Assembly (NCBI RefSeq): GCF_028598745.1
Contig: NZ_JAQRFK010000011.1
Location: forward strand, 1 to 64,000
DNA from: Xenorhabdus sp. IM139775
Lineage (GTDB): Bacteria > Pseudomonadota > Gammaproteobacteria > Enterobacterales > Enterobacteriaceae
Length of the DNA stretch: 64,000 nt
Reading direction: 5' to 3'
The first letter of the stretch is position 1, and each line of letters starts with the position of its first letter. Under the pieces are notes generated by a model. That model ran no database searches, had not been told where the DNA came from, and was given only the letters and a program-made list of their open reading frames with translations. Positions 49,529 to 59,038 of the stretch are shown here, in pieces. Made by a program: the position numbers and the translations under genes.

Positions 49529-50511
49529 TGCGTGTTTTATTGGTAAAAACATCTTCAATGGGGGATGTATTACATACTCTGCCGGCATTAACCGATGCGA
49601 AAAAGCATTTTCCTGATATCCAATTTGATTGGGTTGTGGAAGAAGGATTTGCGCAAATTCCAACCTGGCACAATGCGGTCAAAAATGTGATCCCCGTGGC
49701 GATCCGCCGTTGGCGAAAAAATTGGTTCAGGAAAGATATTCGTGAAGAACGAGCCCGATTCAGGCAACAACTGCAACAGCACCAATATGACGCCATCATT
49801 GACACCCAAGGCCTGTTAAAAAGTGCTTTTCTGGTCACTCGCTTGGCCTCTGGCCCAAAGCATGGTTACGATAGAAAAAGCGTCCGTGAACCCGTCGCCA
49901 GCTTCTTCTACGACCATTGCCACTCTGTCAGCAAACAGCAGCATGCGGTTGAACGCATTCGAGCTTTATTTGCGGATAGTTTGGGCTATGAAAAACCGCC
50001 GGAACAAGGTGATTATGCTATTGCGTGCCATTTTTTGCGTGAGGAACGTCATAACCTGAATAACTATCTGGTTTTCCTCCATGCAACCACGCGCGACGAG
50101 AAACATTGGCCTGAAAATCACTGGCGGCAACTTATCGCAGATATCGAACCCACTGGCCTGCGTATCAGACTGCCTTGGGGTGCAGAACATGAACACCTGC
50201 GGGCACTCAGGTTAGCTGAGGGGTTTTCTCATGTTGATGTACTGCCGAAACTGACACTTGCTGAAATCGCACACGTTCTGGCGGAAGCAAAAGCGGTGGT
50301 TTCAGTTGATACAGGATTAAGCCACCTTACAGCGGCACTTGATCGACCCAATATTACGCTATTTGGGCCGACGGATCCGGGTTTGATTGGCGGGTACGGG
50401 AAAGAGCAACATCCCCTGAAATCGGTGGATAATACGATGCAGGGTATTACGCCTTTGGAGGTTATGTTGCTTTTGGAAAACATATTAAAAAAGCACTTTG
50501 CCCAATGGTAA
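49528..50511 (+). CDS. waaC: ADP-heptose:Kdo heptosyltransferase I
   Basis: Adds the first heptose to Kdo-lipid A. MRVLLVKTSSMGDVLHTLPA is diagnostic for WaaC; HATTRDEKHWPENHWRQL and SVDTGLSHLTAALDRPNITL form the donor site. 327 residues. Translationally coupled to waaF. Its last 27 nt overlap the convergent Mig-14-like gene. Confidence 0.96.
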   Translation: MRVLLVKTSSMGDVLHTLPALTDAKKHFPDIQFDWVVEEGFAQIPTWHNAVKNVIPVAIRRWRKNWFRKDIREERARFRQQLQQHQYDAIIDTQGLLKSAFLVTRLASGPKHGYDRKSVREPVASFFYDHCHSVSKQQHAVERIRALFADSLGYEKPPEQGDYAIACHFLREERHNLNNYLVFLHATTRDEKHWPENHWRQLIADIEPTGLRIRLPWGAEHEHLRALRLAEGFSHVDVLPKLTLAEIAHVLAEAKAVVSVDTGLSHLTAALDRPNITLFGPTDPGLIGGYGKEQHPLKSVDNTMQGITPLEVMLLLENILKKHFAQW

Positions 50512-51372
50512 TATTTCACACCAGCGATTTTTGTATTCAAAAGTAGGATTACCCAGAGAGTAACGCATAGTTTTGTCTGCCTGCTGACACAGCGCTTTTG
50601 CTTCTTGGGTATTCACCCACATCAAGATACTACCAACACTAAGATGAGCATGTTCAGGATCATAACCCCCATTTATGGCATCAAAGGAAATCCATTTGGG
50701 GCTATCCGCCCACAGAACAAAATCGTAGGCACAAGGTTTACCATTAATCAATAACACGCTGCCAAATATATGCTCACGAAGCTCAGTATATATTTCAATC
50801 AAATGTTTTTTTTGCTCCTCAGAATGGCAGTAATTCCAACGTTTCTGATACAGATCGATATAAATATCTACCAATTCTTCTGCACTAAATTCATTTGAGG
50901 AACGAATTTCTCCCCCCGCACGCTTGAATTTATTAATTTCATTGCTGCGATTACGACGGGTTTTGTAAGAAAAACTATCTTTGATTAGACAAACTTTTCG
51001 TTTGTTCAATCGGGAGTTAAAACTGGTATTGATAAAATTACTTTTGTGAATTGGAGATAATCTCTTTGATTTTACAGGTAAAAATATTTTTGCATCTTCG
51101 GCAATAGGGAAAACAAGCTCATCATATGGAATTGGATATCTAATTTGCCCTTCTTCAATTAATTTTTTGTTTTTCAAGGAAAAACAAGCACCTTTAACGC
51201 CAGATCCTGTTTTTTTAATATAAAAGCAAAACTGCCCAGCAAGGCGCTTATCCAAAAAAGATACAATATTGGGGTGTGTTGATGTACATCCACCAAAAAG
51301 GGCATGAGCTTCTTTATACTGCTCAAAACTGCATGCTTTCCATCCTGAAAAAAACACTTTTGCAGTTTCCAT
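50485..51372 (-). CDS. Mig-14-like protein (GNAT-fold, possible antimicrobial peptide resistance)
   Basis: The preferred ATG 51372 follows GGAGA and gives METAKVFFSGWKACSFEQYK; the frame is open 28 codons further upstream. 295 residues. FGGCTSTHPNIVSFLDKRL near the start and a C-terminal acetyltransferase-like half (FSAEELVDIYIDLYQKRWNY, GSVLLINGKPCAYDFVLWAD, SVGSILMWVNTQEAKALC, YSLGNPTFEYKNRWCEILPL) resemble the Mig-14 family, linked in Salmonella to survival against cationic peptides. The FemAB/GNAT-like fold suggests an acyl or aminoacyl transfer. Position within the LPS core locus fits envelope modification. Family call is from memory and moderate. Confidence 0.55.
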   Translation of the reverse strand: METAKVFFSGWKACSFEQYKEAHALFGGCTSTHPNIVSFLDKRLAGQFCFYIKKTGSGVKGACFSLKNKKLIEEGQIRYPIPYDELVFPIAEDAKIFLPVKSKRLSPIHKSNFINTSFNSRLNKRKVCLIKDSFSYKTRRNRSNEINKFKRAGGEIRSSNEFSAEELVDIYIDLYQKRWNYCHSEEQKKHLIEIYTELREHIFGSVLLINGKPCAYDFVLWADSPKWISFDAINGGYDPEHAHLSVGSILMWVNTQEAKALCQQADKTMRYSLGNPTFEYKNRWCEILPLGKVLF

Positions 51373-51623
51373 AGAAGATATCTCCATTAAAAAACTAAAC
51401 TTGATAAATAAATCATTAAAAATGACGTTACAAGATACTGATAAACAATATAACAATAAAGTTAATCTATCTATATAATGAATAAGATATTCATAATTAG
51501 AAAACTAACAATTATTCAATGTATTTTTATTATACTCATTGTATATTTTATAACAATAAAACTTAAGGCCATATAATATCATAAGAATGAATTTTTACAT
51601 CCCCAATAAGTCAATAAAAAACA
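51373..51623. other. AT-rich spacer between the Mig-14-like gene and IS630
   Basis: About 250 bp, very AT-rich, without an open frame of note. It presumably holds the promoter of the Mig-14-like gene. No remnant of the missing 3' part of the interrupted glycosyltransferase gene can be recognised here, so the IS insertion was followed or accompanied by deletion. Confidence 0.45.
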
Positions 51624-52701
51624 TACTGGGGTAATTTGCTAAAACTGAGATAAGTAATTAAGAAAAATTAATTGCATATTTTTCACCATAACCGCCCAAC
51701 AATGCATTGATTTCTTCTTCCATCGTCTCTTGAGTCCAGCTCATAAATCGCCGCCAGTGATATTTGGCCTGTTTCCAGACGATTTCAATCAGATTCAGCT
51801 CAGGGCTATACGCCGGGAGGTAAAGTAAAAACAGATTATGTTCCCGTAACCACCTCTCTTCGGTTTTTGCCTCAGGGTTATGATGGATACGGGCATTATC
51901 CAGCACGACAAATGTCAGTCGAGAGTCCCCCTGCTTTGCCACCTGTGTCAAAAAATTTATCACCTTAGCTCGCGTGACACTGCCTGATATTATCTGATAA
52001 AACAGACTGTTATCCGTGTAATTCAGGGCACCAAGCACCGAGCGTCTGCCATGATTTAGCGGCTCAGCTTCATGGGGTTTGCCCCGTGGACTCCAGCCAT
52101 ATTGCACCGGAGGCGACGCGGAAAAACCCGCTTCATCAAAATAGACCAGACGGTAGCGGCCGGCCTGGGCCCCGGCTTTCATTTTGTCCAGTAAGGCGGA
52201 TTTTTCAGCAAATTCCGTTTCATCACGTTTTTTTTAATGACAAACGGGCACGTTTATAGGTGATCCCCTGTTTTTTCAGCGTCCTTGACAGCGTTTCAAG
52301 CGTGCAGGGCAGAGGACCGTGTTTTTCCTCAACCCGTTGAGCTATCCGCGCCAGCGTCAGAGACTCCGCACAAGCGACTTCAACGGCGGTGGCGATCATT
52401 TCAGGTGTCATCGCGGGATACCGACCTCCGACATGCCCCCCCAACAGACCCGCGATACCGAAGTCATGCCATGTGTGAACCCAGTTATAGATAACCCGGA
52501 CACTACACCCGGTTTCAGACGCGATCTGGCGCGGTTTTAACCCCCGACTCAGCATGAGCAACCCTGTGCCTCGTGTACGGATGTCCCGATGTTGGTGATT
52601 CAGGGCGAGTTGTTGCAACGTAATTCGTTCAGGCTCAGAAAGCACTATCTTTGATTTCATTAGTCAACGCGGTCAATAAGTGGATTAGATGACCCATTAT
52701 A
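51624..52701 (-). mobile_element. IS630-family insertion sequence
   Basis: Ends inferred from TA dinucleotides next to similar sequences: TActggggtaattt on the left and, read inward from the right, TAatgggtcatct, consistent with worn IS630 terminal repeats and the family's TA target. Encloses a split transposase gene. It interrupts a family-9 glycosyltransferase. Different from the older IS630 wreck at 33.7 kb, and better preserved. Confidence 0.7.
51658..52660 (-). pseudogene. IS630-family transposase, split by a frame change at an A8 tract
   Basis: The first part (52660-52223, 145 codons) has the helix-turn-helix region LKPRQIASETGCSVRVIYNW and ends ARLSLKKT at a stop. The second (51658-52182 and the open codons before it) has the DDE residues: LVYFDEAGF, FVVLDNARIHHN and PAYSPELNLIEIVWK. 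The two frames meet at an A8 run on the minus strand (52228-52235); joining them needs +1 (or -2), which an A9 run would give. So this copy has lost one A, or depends on polymerase slippage. Confidence 0.85.
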
Positions 52702-53062
52702 ACGAAAGTGCAGATAGTTTCATGGGTTTACTTATATCAACATCTTCAGCAAGATAACCATTTCTAACATAAGGATTATATTTTAATATTGCACTGTTAG
52801 TTTTAGTTCCCAAAACATCAACTTGATAACCTGATTTATTTAATTCTCTTATTAAGATAGTATCAACTATCATATCACCTATTTTCCCTTCATTGCGTAA
52901 TATTAATACTGTTTTTATAGTATCAACATCAAGAGATTTTTTTCCCTTTTTATCCCAAAGTAATTTAGCAATAAATAACCTTGCATAATATCTTACACCT
53001 TTCATAAAATAATTTATTTTACGATTCCAAGATCTCAACGTTGCAAATTTTTTATTTTCCAT
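52697..53062 (-). pseudogene. family 9 glycosyltransferase truncated by IS630
   Basis: N-terminal 121 codons of a heptosyltransferase-type protein: FATLRSWNRKINYFMKGVRY, then TVLILRNEGKIGDMIVDTIL (donor-domain start) and LGTKTNSAILKYNPYVRNGY. The IS630 inserted after SKPMKLSAL, and its TA end completes a TAA stop. The 3' two thirds are gone. It is a paralogue of the intact gene at 54398-55492 (compare FKKLREINRRKNYFFKKIRF and FLRDDNKIGDMIISTPVF). Confidence 0.85.
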
Positions 53063-53288
53063 AAATCATTCCACAATTAATAATTCTTTCCAGCATATGA
53101 ATTTTTATTCATCCAATATTACATTCTGAATATAAAAAACCTCCAATATACTATATTAAGTTATTTTTAATATAATTTTCACTCTATTAAGAAAGATATA
53201 TTCCATAGCTAACACACTCGTCTATGAAGAATAATTTCTCTTATGTTACTGAATAAATAGCCCTCCAATAGAGGGTATATAAAAGTAT
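53063..53288. other. spacer between walW-type gene and truncated GT9
   Basis: AT-rich, no gene. A short hairpin ccctc-caata-gaggg at 53261-53275, just after the walW-type stop on the minus strand, may act as a terminator. Confidence 0.4.
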
Positions 53289-54248
53289 TCATTGTTTACA
53301 CTTCAATCTATAATACTCAGCCAACGTCATCCCTTTCACCAATGGCTGTAAAAATTCAAACAACCCTTCCAAATCGCTATAAAGCTGTTCAATCTGTGCT
53401 TCATTTTTAAATGTTGGACTTCCTCCCGGCATAAATTCAGAAGAATGTAACATAAACTCAACATAATCACTGCCATTCGCTAAAGTTTGCTGAACAACTG
53501 TTTTCATCTGCGCCAAATTTCCACCCTTTGGTCGCAACCAGTTAACCGATGGAGAACGCTGTTTTCCTCTTAATCGATCATATTTCTGCTTAACGAAGTT
53601 CATCATCGCAGAGTGCTTATATTGAATACTCATCGGTACTTGCAATAATGAAGAATCGCCTTCTTTGGCAATATCCTGCACGTCCATAAAATAAGCATGA
53701 GTTGGAAAATGGCGATAATCTGTTCCGCCATTGCCATGAGGATTACCTTTGGTAAACAGCCAGTTAACTTTTGGTGTCACAGAGCAATCCACTTGATACC
53801 CATACTCAACCAGCAATCGTGCATAATATTCGTTAAATGCCCAACGACCAGCACGATGACTCAACATCTTAGTTTGCAGCTTATCTTCCAAAAGATTAGT
53901 CATCAAATCAATTTTGGCTTTGATCTGATCTTTAGGATACTCAATAAGATACGGCTTATAACGCATATCGTCATCAGTGAGAGGAACAATAGGGGGACTA
54001 TTCCAAGCATGCAAATGCATACCAATTTCAGCCGTATTTCTGGCTACCACATCCTTAGCAAATTCGATATAGCTATCATCCATTGCCATCTCAAAGTTGG
54101 TTAGCCAAACAGGTTTGAATCCAAAACACTCACATAAGCTTTGAAATCGTGGCAAATACTGCGTATTTTCGGTGGATATTTGCTCACTGTTTTGCCACAG
54201 ATTATCCCCTTCAGTATCAATTGTGATGATAAATGCAGGTTTAGTCAT
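53289..54248 (-). CDS. walW: WalW-type LPS core polysaccharide deacetylase
   Basis: Predicted NodB-like deacetylase of the LPS core. ATG 54248 has AGGTGA at good spacing and gives MTKPAFIITIDTEGDNLW, with the first catalytic/metal Asp in IDTEGD. Further blocks: EIGMHLHAWNSPPIVPL (His-x-His metal motif), LSHRAGRWAFNEYYARLLVE and YVEFMLHSSEFMPGGSPTF. 319 residues. Similar genes in Proteus, Serratia and Photorhabdus core clusters are called walW. Deacetylation of a core HexNAc to a free amino sugar would pair with the WabH-type transferase nearby. Confidence 0.75.
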   Translation of the reverse strand: MTKPAFIITIDTEGDNLWQNSEQISTENTQYLPRFQSLCECFGFKPVWLTNFEMAMDDSYIEFAKDVVARNTAEIGMHLHAWNSPPIVPLTDDDMRYKPYLIEYPKDQIKAKIDLMTNLLEDKLQTKMLSHRAGRWAFNEYYARLLVEYGYQVDCSVTPKVNWLFTKGNPHGNGGTDYRHFPTHAYFMDVQDIAKEGDSSLLQVPMSIQYKHSAMMNFVKQKYDRLRGKQRSPSVNWLRPKGGNLAQMKTVVQQTLANGSDYVEFMLHSSEFMPGGSPTFKNEAQIEQLYSDLEGLFEFLQPLVKGMTLAEYYRLKCKQ

Positions 54249-54397
54249 AAAAAGTTCACCTAACGTAGGACTAAAGATAAAAGATGAACCAATATTACTC
54301 AATGGAAACAGACAACGCAATTTACTCGATTATGAGTAAGATTAACACTTTTGACTACCTCAGCTATAAAATGGTTCAAGTACTCTAACCTGAATTC

Positions 54398-55492
54398 TTA
54401 TGTTTCCAATTTACTTAAGAAAAAACTGATCTTGTCCAAAATAACATCTAATGGTATTTCACTAATTCTACTATTTTCATTCTTCTGAACTAACTGAATA
54501 GCATTTTTATTTCTAGGCCCCCATACATAATTATTAACAAAACTTCCATGTTTATCATTACCATATAGAGCAATTGTATTTTTTTCATATGCGGCTGCTA
54601 CATGTACAATAGATGTATCTGGTGAAATAACTAGGTCAGACTGTCTTATAATTTCCACTGCACTGAGAAAATCACCAAATGGATTAATTATATATTCACC
54701 CAAATACGAAAGAGTATTTAATTTATTACGCTGCCCCACTAATATGATGTTAATTGATGGGTACCATTTATGAATATAAGATGTTATCCCCATCAATTGT
54801 TCTTCTGAAAGATTTCTTCTTTCCTCAGCAGCGAAGGGATTGATAACAATAGTTGTTTTTCCAGGCAAATCAGAATAAAAATCACATACCTTGTCTTGAG
54901 TGTCTTTAGGAATATGTAGATCATATTGTATATTACAATTATAGATCCCTATACTCTCCATAAGAATCTTGTATCTTTCAGTGATATGTGATTCATATTG
55001 GAAATATTTTATATTTTTATTATATATGTTTATTTTTTCTTTATTAAACCCCAATACACTCTTAGAATTAATTAGTCGTATAAATAATAGATAAATGACT
55101 GGCAGTTGCTCTCCCATATCAATGACAAGATCATAACTCTCTTTCTTCAGTGTCAAACCAAGTTTAATTATCTCTTTAGTTTTATCAGGATAGAAGTAAA
55201 ATTTATCTATATATGGATTATTTTTAACCACACAGTAATTAGAATTACCTGATAACACATGCAACTCAAATCCACGCTGATATAGCGCCTTAAATACGGG
55301 TGTAGAGATAATCATATCACCAATTTTATTATCATCTCGTAAGAAAAGAATTTTTTTTATACTGCTAGAATCAAATTCATTCTTTCTCCTCTTATCAATA
55401 AATATTTTAGCGATATTAAACCTTATTTTTTTAAAGAAGTAATTTTTCCTTCTATTTATCTCGCGTAACTTTTTGAATTTTTTATCAATCAT
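54398..55492 (-). CDS. family 9 (heptosyltransferase-type) glycosyltransferase
   Basis: GT-B transferase of 364 residues. N-domain IKKILFLRDDNKIGDMIIST, with conserved GDM; C-domain VINPFAAEERRNLSEEQLMG and RQSDLVISPDTSIVHVAAAY, where SPDTSIVH corresponds to the ADP-heptose-binding D-T-G-x-x-H motif. More AT-rich and Lys-rich than waaFC/waaQ. A degraded paralogue sits at 52697-53062. Acts in outer core assembly; acceptor not predictable. Confidence 0.8.
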   Translation of the reverse strand: MIDKKFKKLREINRRKNYFFKKIRFNIAKIFIDKRRKNEFDSSSIKKILFLRDDNKIGDMIISTPVFKALYQRGFELHVLSGNSNYCVVKNNPYIDKFYFYPDKTKEIIKLGLTLKKESYDLVIDMGEQLPVIYLLFIRLINSKSVLGFNKEKINIYNKNIKYFQYESHITERYKILMESIGIYNCNIQYDLHIPKDTQDKVCDFYSDLPGKTTIVINPFAAEERRNLSEEQLMGITSYIHKWYPSINIILVGQRNKLNTLSYLGEYIINPFGDFLSAVEIIRQSDLVISPDTSIVHVAAAYEKNTIALYGNDKHGSFVNNYVWGPRNKNAIQLVQKNENSRISEIPLDVILDKISFFLSKLET

Positions 55493-55524
55493 TGAAATAT
55501 CTCAAAAAATAATGTCAGAAGTAC

Positions 55525-56628
55525 TTATTGTTGTATCAAATTTAAATACTTGCCAAGCACAACTTCCAAATCGAATTTCTTATACATATCTTCCGTGATT
55601 ATCGGTGGATTTTGATAAACAAGTCGCATTTTTTCCGCTAACGAGTCGGAAGTCAACTCAGATTTATATTGCTCCAACTCACCCATCATAATCTCGCTGA
55701 CTCCACCAGGGCAATTCGTGCTGACAATCGGAGTATTGCAAATCAAAGCCTCAATCAAAACATTGCCTAGCCCTTCGCTATCCGAACTTAATACAACAGC
55801 TTTAGCCTCCCGTATTACCGGTAATGGGTTCACTAAAAAACCGATTAGGAAAACTTTAGATTGCAAGTTAAATTCCGCAATTTTTTGTTTTATTGCACTG
55901 ATTATATTTTCATCGCCTTGACCTGCAATTAACAACTTACAAGGTAGATCAGCCATAGCAAAAGCTTCCAGCAAGCGATCATGGCGTTTTACTCTATGGA
56001 AACGTCCAAGATGAAGAAAATAATTTTCGCCGGAATAAGGGTTATTTTCCAAAGAATGGGTTTTAATTTCAGTAAGATTGAATGGATTGTAAATCGTGAC
56101 TATTTTTCTCGGAGCCAATGATAAGTTTTCTTTCAAATCCAACCCAACAGCATCAGAAACACAAATCAAGTTACGGTTTCGATAGACTCTCTGAATTTTC
56201 CATTTCTTAATCCAGCGAGATAATCCTGTTTTGTTTTCAAGATACGATTTTGAAAATACACCGTGAATACAAAACCATACATTTAAGTTTGCCAATATTT
56301 TAGATTTAGCAACAATACGATCCGTTTTATGTAAGTTAGATATCACTAACACTGGCTTACCTTTTTGAAGAAAGACTTTCGACAAAATTTTATCCATAGA
56401 TTTAGCTCTACGAACAATTTCAGTCTGTCTTCTAAAAGGTCCTCTGTATTCGTCTGTATTAATGATTAGTTCAACATGATTTGGGATCGGGTAATCACAT
56501 TTATCAGAGAGAGATAACAAGGTAATATCAAAACCTTTTTGTTGCAGGCCGCTACATAAACGAATTGTAACATTTTCAGCTCCCCCTCCTGGTAATCCGT
56601 CAATGATAAATAGAATATGTCCTTTCAT
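55525..56628 (-). CDS. wabH: family 4 glycosyltransferase, WabH type
   Basis: Retaining GT-B transferase, 367 residues. N-terminal glycine loop IDGLPGGGAENVTIRLCSGL, C-terminal donor site HLGRFHRVKRHDRLLEAFAM, the E-x7-E motif in SDSEGLGNVLIEALICNTPIV (shown as SDSEGLGNVLIEAL) and PGGVSEIM. The gene order next to wabG resembles Klebsiella and Proteus, where WabH adds a HexNAc (later deacetylated) to the core GalA. Overlaps wabG by 4 nt. Symbol by context and similarity. Confidence 0.7.
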   Translation of the reverse strand: MKGHILFIIDGLPGGGAENVTIRLCSGLQQKGFDITLLSLSDKCDYPIPNHVELIINTDEYRGPFRRQTEIVRRAKSMDKILSKVFLQKGKPVLVISNLHKTDRIVAKSKILANLNVWFCIHGVFSKSYLENKTGLSRWIKKWKIQRVYRNRNLICVSDAVGLDLKENLSLAPRKIVTIYNPFNLTEIKTHSLENNPYSGENYFLHLGRFHRVKRHDRLLEAFAMADLPCKLLIAGQGDENIISAIKQKIAEFNLQSKVFLIGFLVNPLPVIREAKAVVLSSDSEGLGNVLIEALICNTPIVSTNCPGGVSEIMMGELEQYKSELTSDSLAEKMRLVYQNPPIITEDMYKKFDLEVVLGKYLNLIQQ

Positions 56629-57755
56629 TGGGAAAGCACCTTGCTATACAGTTCCGTAAGCTGCTGAGATAAATAAATGGGAGTATAGTTCACTATTTTC
56701 TCTTTTGATAACTTTGAGATTTTACTGGTTAAATTATCCGCAGGCACTGAAGAAATAGATTCTGCTAAAGCTGAAATATCCAGAGCATCACACACAAAGC
56801 CGTTCTCTCCTGAAACAATGAATTCAGCTCCTCCACAAGTATCACTCGTTATGACAGGTAATCCACATGCCATCGCTTCCAAAATAACGTTCGGGAAAGG
56901 ATCATATAGCGTTGGTAATAACAAACCATCCGCCATTTGATAAAATGGCAGTGTCTTTTTTTGTACGCCAAAAAATCGAACCCGTTCATGACAGCCAAAT
57001 GAATTGGCTAACTGCTTATATTTATCTTCTTCTTTATCTTGCCCAATCACAACCAGATAAGCATCTGTCATACTAATAGCTTCTATCGCAGCTTTTAATC
57101 CTTTTCTTTCAAAACCTGAGCCTACATATACAAAACATTTTGCCTGTGCGGGAATAGCATATTTCTGCCGTAACGCGAACCGTTCAGCTTCCCCGGCCGA
57201 AAAAAATTGTGACTGGTCAATGGCATTATAGATAACAGAGATTTTTCCATCAGGAAGATTAAAATCTTCCATTACCTCACGCTTAACCATCTCAGAGTTG
57301 CAAATAACTTTTTTTAATTCAGGGGAGAAATACATCTTTTTCTCAGCATCCATGACATAGCGATGATAGCGACTGGCAAAAAGCAATTTGCTTTTCCAGG
57401 ATGGTAAGATACGTGCTCTTTGCTGCAACCAACGTCGATGGACACCATCCCCGGCTCGATACACATCACATCCCGCAATTCGTTCATGGCTTTGAACAAT
57501 ATCGAATTTCTCCCTTTGCCAAATGCGGCTGGCAGCATCGGCAAATCGCTTTTCTCGACTAATCCGATCCCATTTAAAAGGGTTTACCAAATGCACATGC
57601 CAATTGGGGTTACGACTCCCTTCCCAAGAGCGGGTAATTACGTTCAAATCCAAACTATCATTATCCAATGCTTCAAGTGCTCTGGAAATAAAACGTTCAG
57701 CACCTCCATCAGGCCGATATTTTTGCCGGACAATGGCAAGGCGCATAGGTTTCAT
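56625..57755 (-). CDS. wabG: family 4 glycosyltransferase WabG
   Basis: Predicted transferase that adds galacturonic acid to heptose II of the inner core, as WabG does in Klebsiella. MRLAIVRQKYRPDGGAERF, RIAGCDVYRAGDGVHRRWLQ and FVYVGSGFERKGLKAAIEAI are strongly conserved WabG blocks; DPFPNVILEAMACGLPVI holds the E-x7-E donor motif. 376 residues. ATGA overlap with waaQ. UDP-GalA from the epimerase at 36-37 kb would be its donor. Confidence 0.85.
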   Translation of the reverse strand: MKPMRLAIVRQKYRPDGGAERFISRALEALDNDSLDLNVITRSWEGSRNPNWHVHLVNPFKWDRISREKRFADAASRIWQREKFDIVQSHERIAGCDVYRAGDGVHRRWLQQRARILPSWKSKLLFASRYHRYVMDAEKKMYFSPELKKVICNSEMVKREVMEDFNLPDGKISVIYNAIDQSQFFSAGEAERFALRQKYAIPAQAKCFVYVGSGFERKGLKAAIEAISMTDAYLVVIGQDKEEDKYKQLANSFGCHERVRFFGVQKKTLPFYQMADGLLLPTLYDPFPNVILEAMACGLPVITSDTCGGAEFIVSGENGFVCDALDISALAESISSVPADNLTSKISKLSKEKIVNYTPIYLSQQLTELYSKVLSQ

Positions 57756-58816
57756 GATAAATATCTCCGGGCAGCAGTAATCACGACATCAGTAGGGATA
57801 AGATCCAAATAACGAGTATCTGTTTTGGTATCAATATCATCAGGATTAGGTAATTTACCGTAATTTCCCGCCCAAATCACTTCCCCATTAACATGCCAAG
57901 GACGCCAAAAAACTAATTTAGAAGGCCCGAATAATGCAATGCAAGGTGTTTTCAATGCAGCAGCCATATGCATAGGGACAGAATCAACCCCAATAAACAA
58001 CTTGGCATGGGCAATCAGTGCCCCAAGTTGGGGTAATGTAAGCTGACCAGCTAAAGAGATAACATTTTCCTGATGACAGGCGGATAAAATTTTCTCCACC
58101 ATCTCTTTTTCCCGTAACTCAGGCCCTGATGTAACGACAATGGAATGTCCATCTTCTTGTAACGCGTTAATGGTTTCACTCATCTTCCCATCATTCCAGC
58201 ACTTGAAAAACCAGCGTGATGCCGGGTGGATAACAATATACTTGTGATGAATTCCACCGACACGCAAAAGATTTGATACCTTATGCCAATCGTCTTCACT
58301 ATAGCTCATCGTTACATCAAAATTGATATTGGAAAGTTTAATCGGTTTCAATACTGATAAATTCTGCTCAACAACGTGTAGAGATTCTTCACCTTCAGTA
58401 GAAATCAAGTCACTAAAACAAACTTTCCATAACCAGTTTTGCCGTTTGGGGAAATCAAAGGCAATGCGGATTGGAGCCCCAGAAATCTTAGACACCAAAG
58501 CGCCGTACCACTGATCAGCAAGGTTAATGATGAGATCATATTTGCTTTTCCTTAATTGACTCAACAGACACCAATGATGGGCAATATACGCTTTCGCGCC
58601 TTCCTTTTTCCACTGTCTATCTATAGAAAAAATATGGGATATGGAAGCAAAATTCATCAACATTGGTTTTGTTTCTTTGTACAGCAAAACATCAATTTCA
58701 GTGTCAGGAAAATTTTCTTTCAACGTATTCACAACTGGTGTGGTAAGCAATGTATCACCATGATGTCTTAGTTTTATGATCAGGATCTTTTTAAATCGAG
58801 GGGATATTTTGCCCAT
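57752..58816 (-). CDS. waaQ: heptosyltransferase III WaaQ
   Basis: Adds the branching third heptose to heptose II. KKILIIKLRHHGDTLLTTPV is the WaaQ N-terminus; VIHPASRWFFKCWNDGKMSE and GVDSVPMHMAAALKTPCIAL form the ADP-heptose site. 354 residues. First gene of a minus-strand operon waaQ-wabG-wabH-GT9-walW, divergent from waaA. No JUMPstart is recognisable in the 222-bp waaQ-waaA spacer. Confidence 0.9.
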   Translation of the reverse strand: MGKISPRFKKILIIKLRHHGDTLLTTPVVNTLKENFPDTEIDVLLYKETKPMLMNFASISHIFSIDRQWKKEGAKAYIAHHWCLLSQLRKSKYDLIINLADQWYGALVSKISGAPIRIAFDFPKRQNWLWKVCFSDLISTEGEESLHVVEQNLSVLKPIKLSNINFDVTMSYSEDDWHKVSNLLRVGGIHHKYIVIHPASRWFFKCWNDGKMSETINALQEDGHSIVVTSGPELREKEMVEKILSACHQENVISLAGQLTLPQLGALIAHAKLFIGVDSVPMHMAAALKTPCIALFGPSKLVFWRPWHVNGEVIWAGNYGKLPNPDDIDTKTDTRYLDLIPTDVVITAARRYLS

Positions 58817-59038
58817 TGTGTTTCCAATATTCGCGATTGAGGCAGAAATCTCATTACATTATATTCTAAAGACAGAAACTTCTTCTTTCTATTTTTAGAT
58901 ATCAAGTGTATCCACCTGACTCATCAACTGCTTTCTCCCCACTTTTGGCAATAGGCGCACAACATATCCGCATTTTACACACTTTCTTTAAGCCAATGTG
59001 GTACTATAACCGCAGTCTATGTCAGTGAATTTGATAGA

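Noticed and set aside
58817..59038. JUMPstart in the waaQ-waaA spacer
   Set aside because: Searched both strands; no gcggtagc-type ops core.
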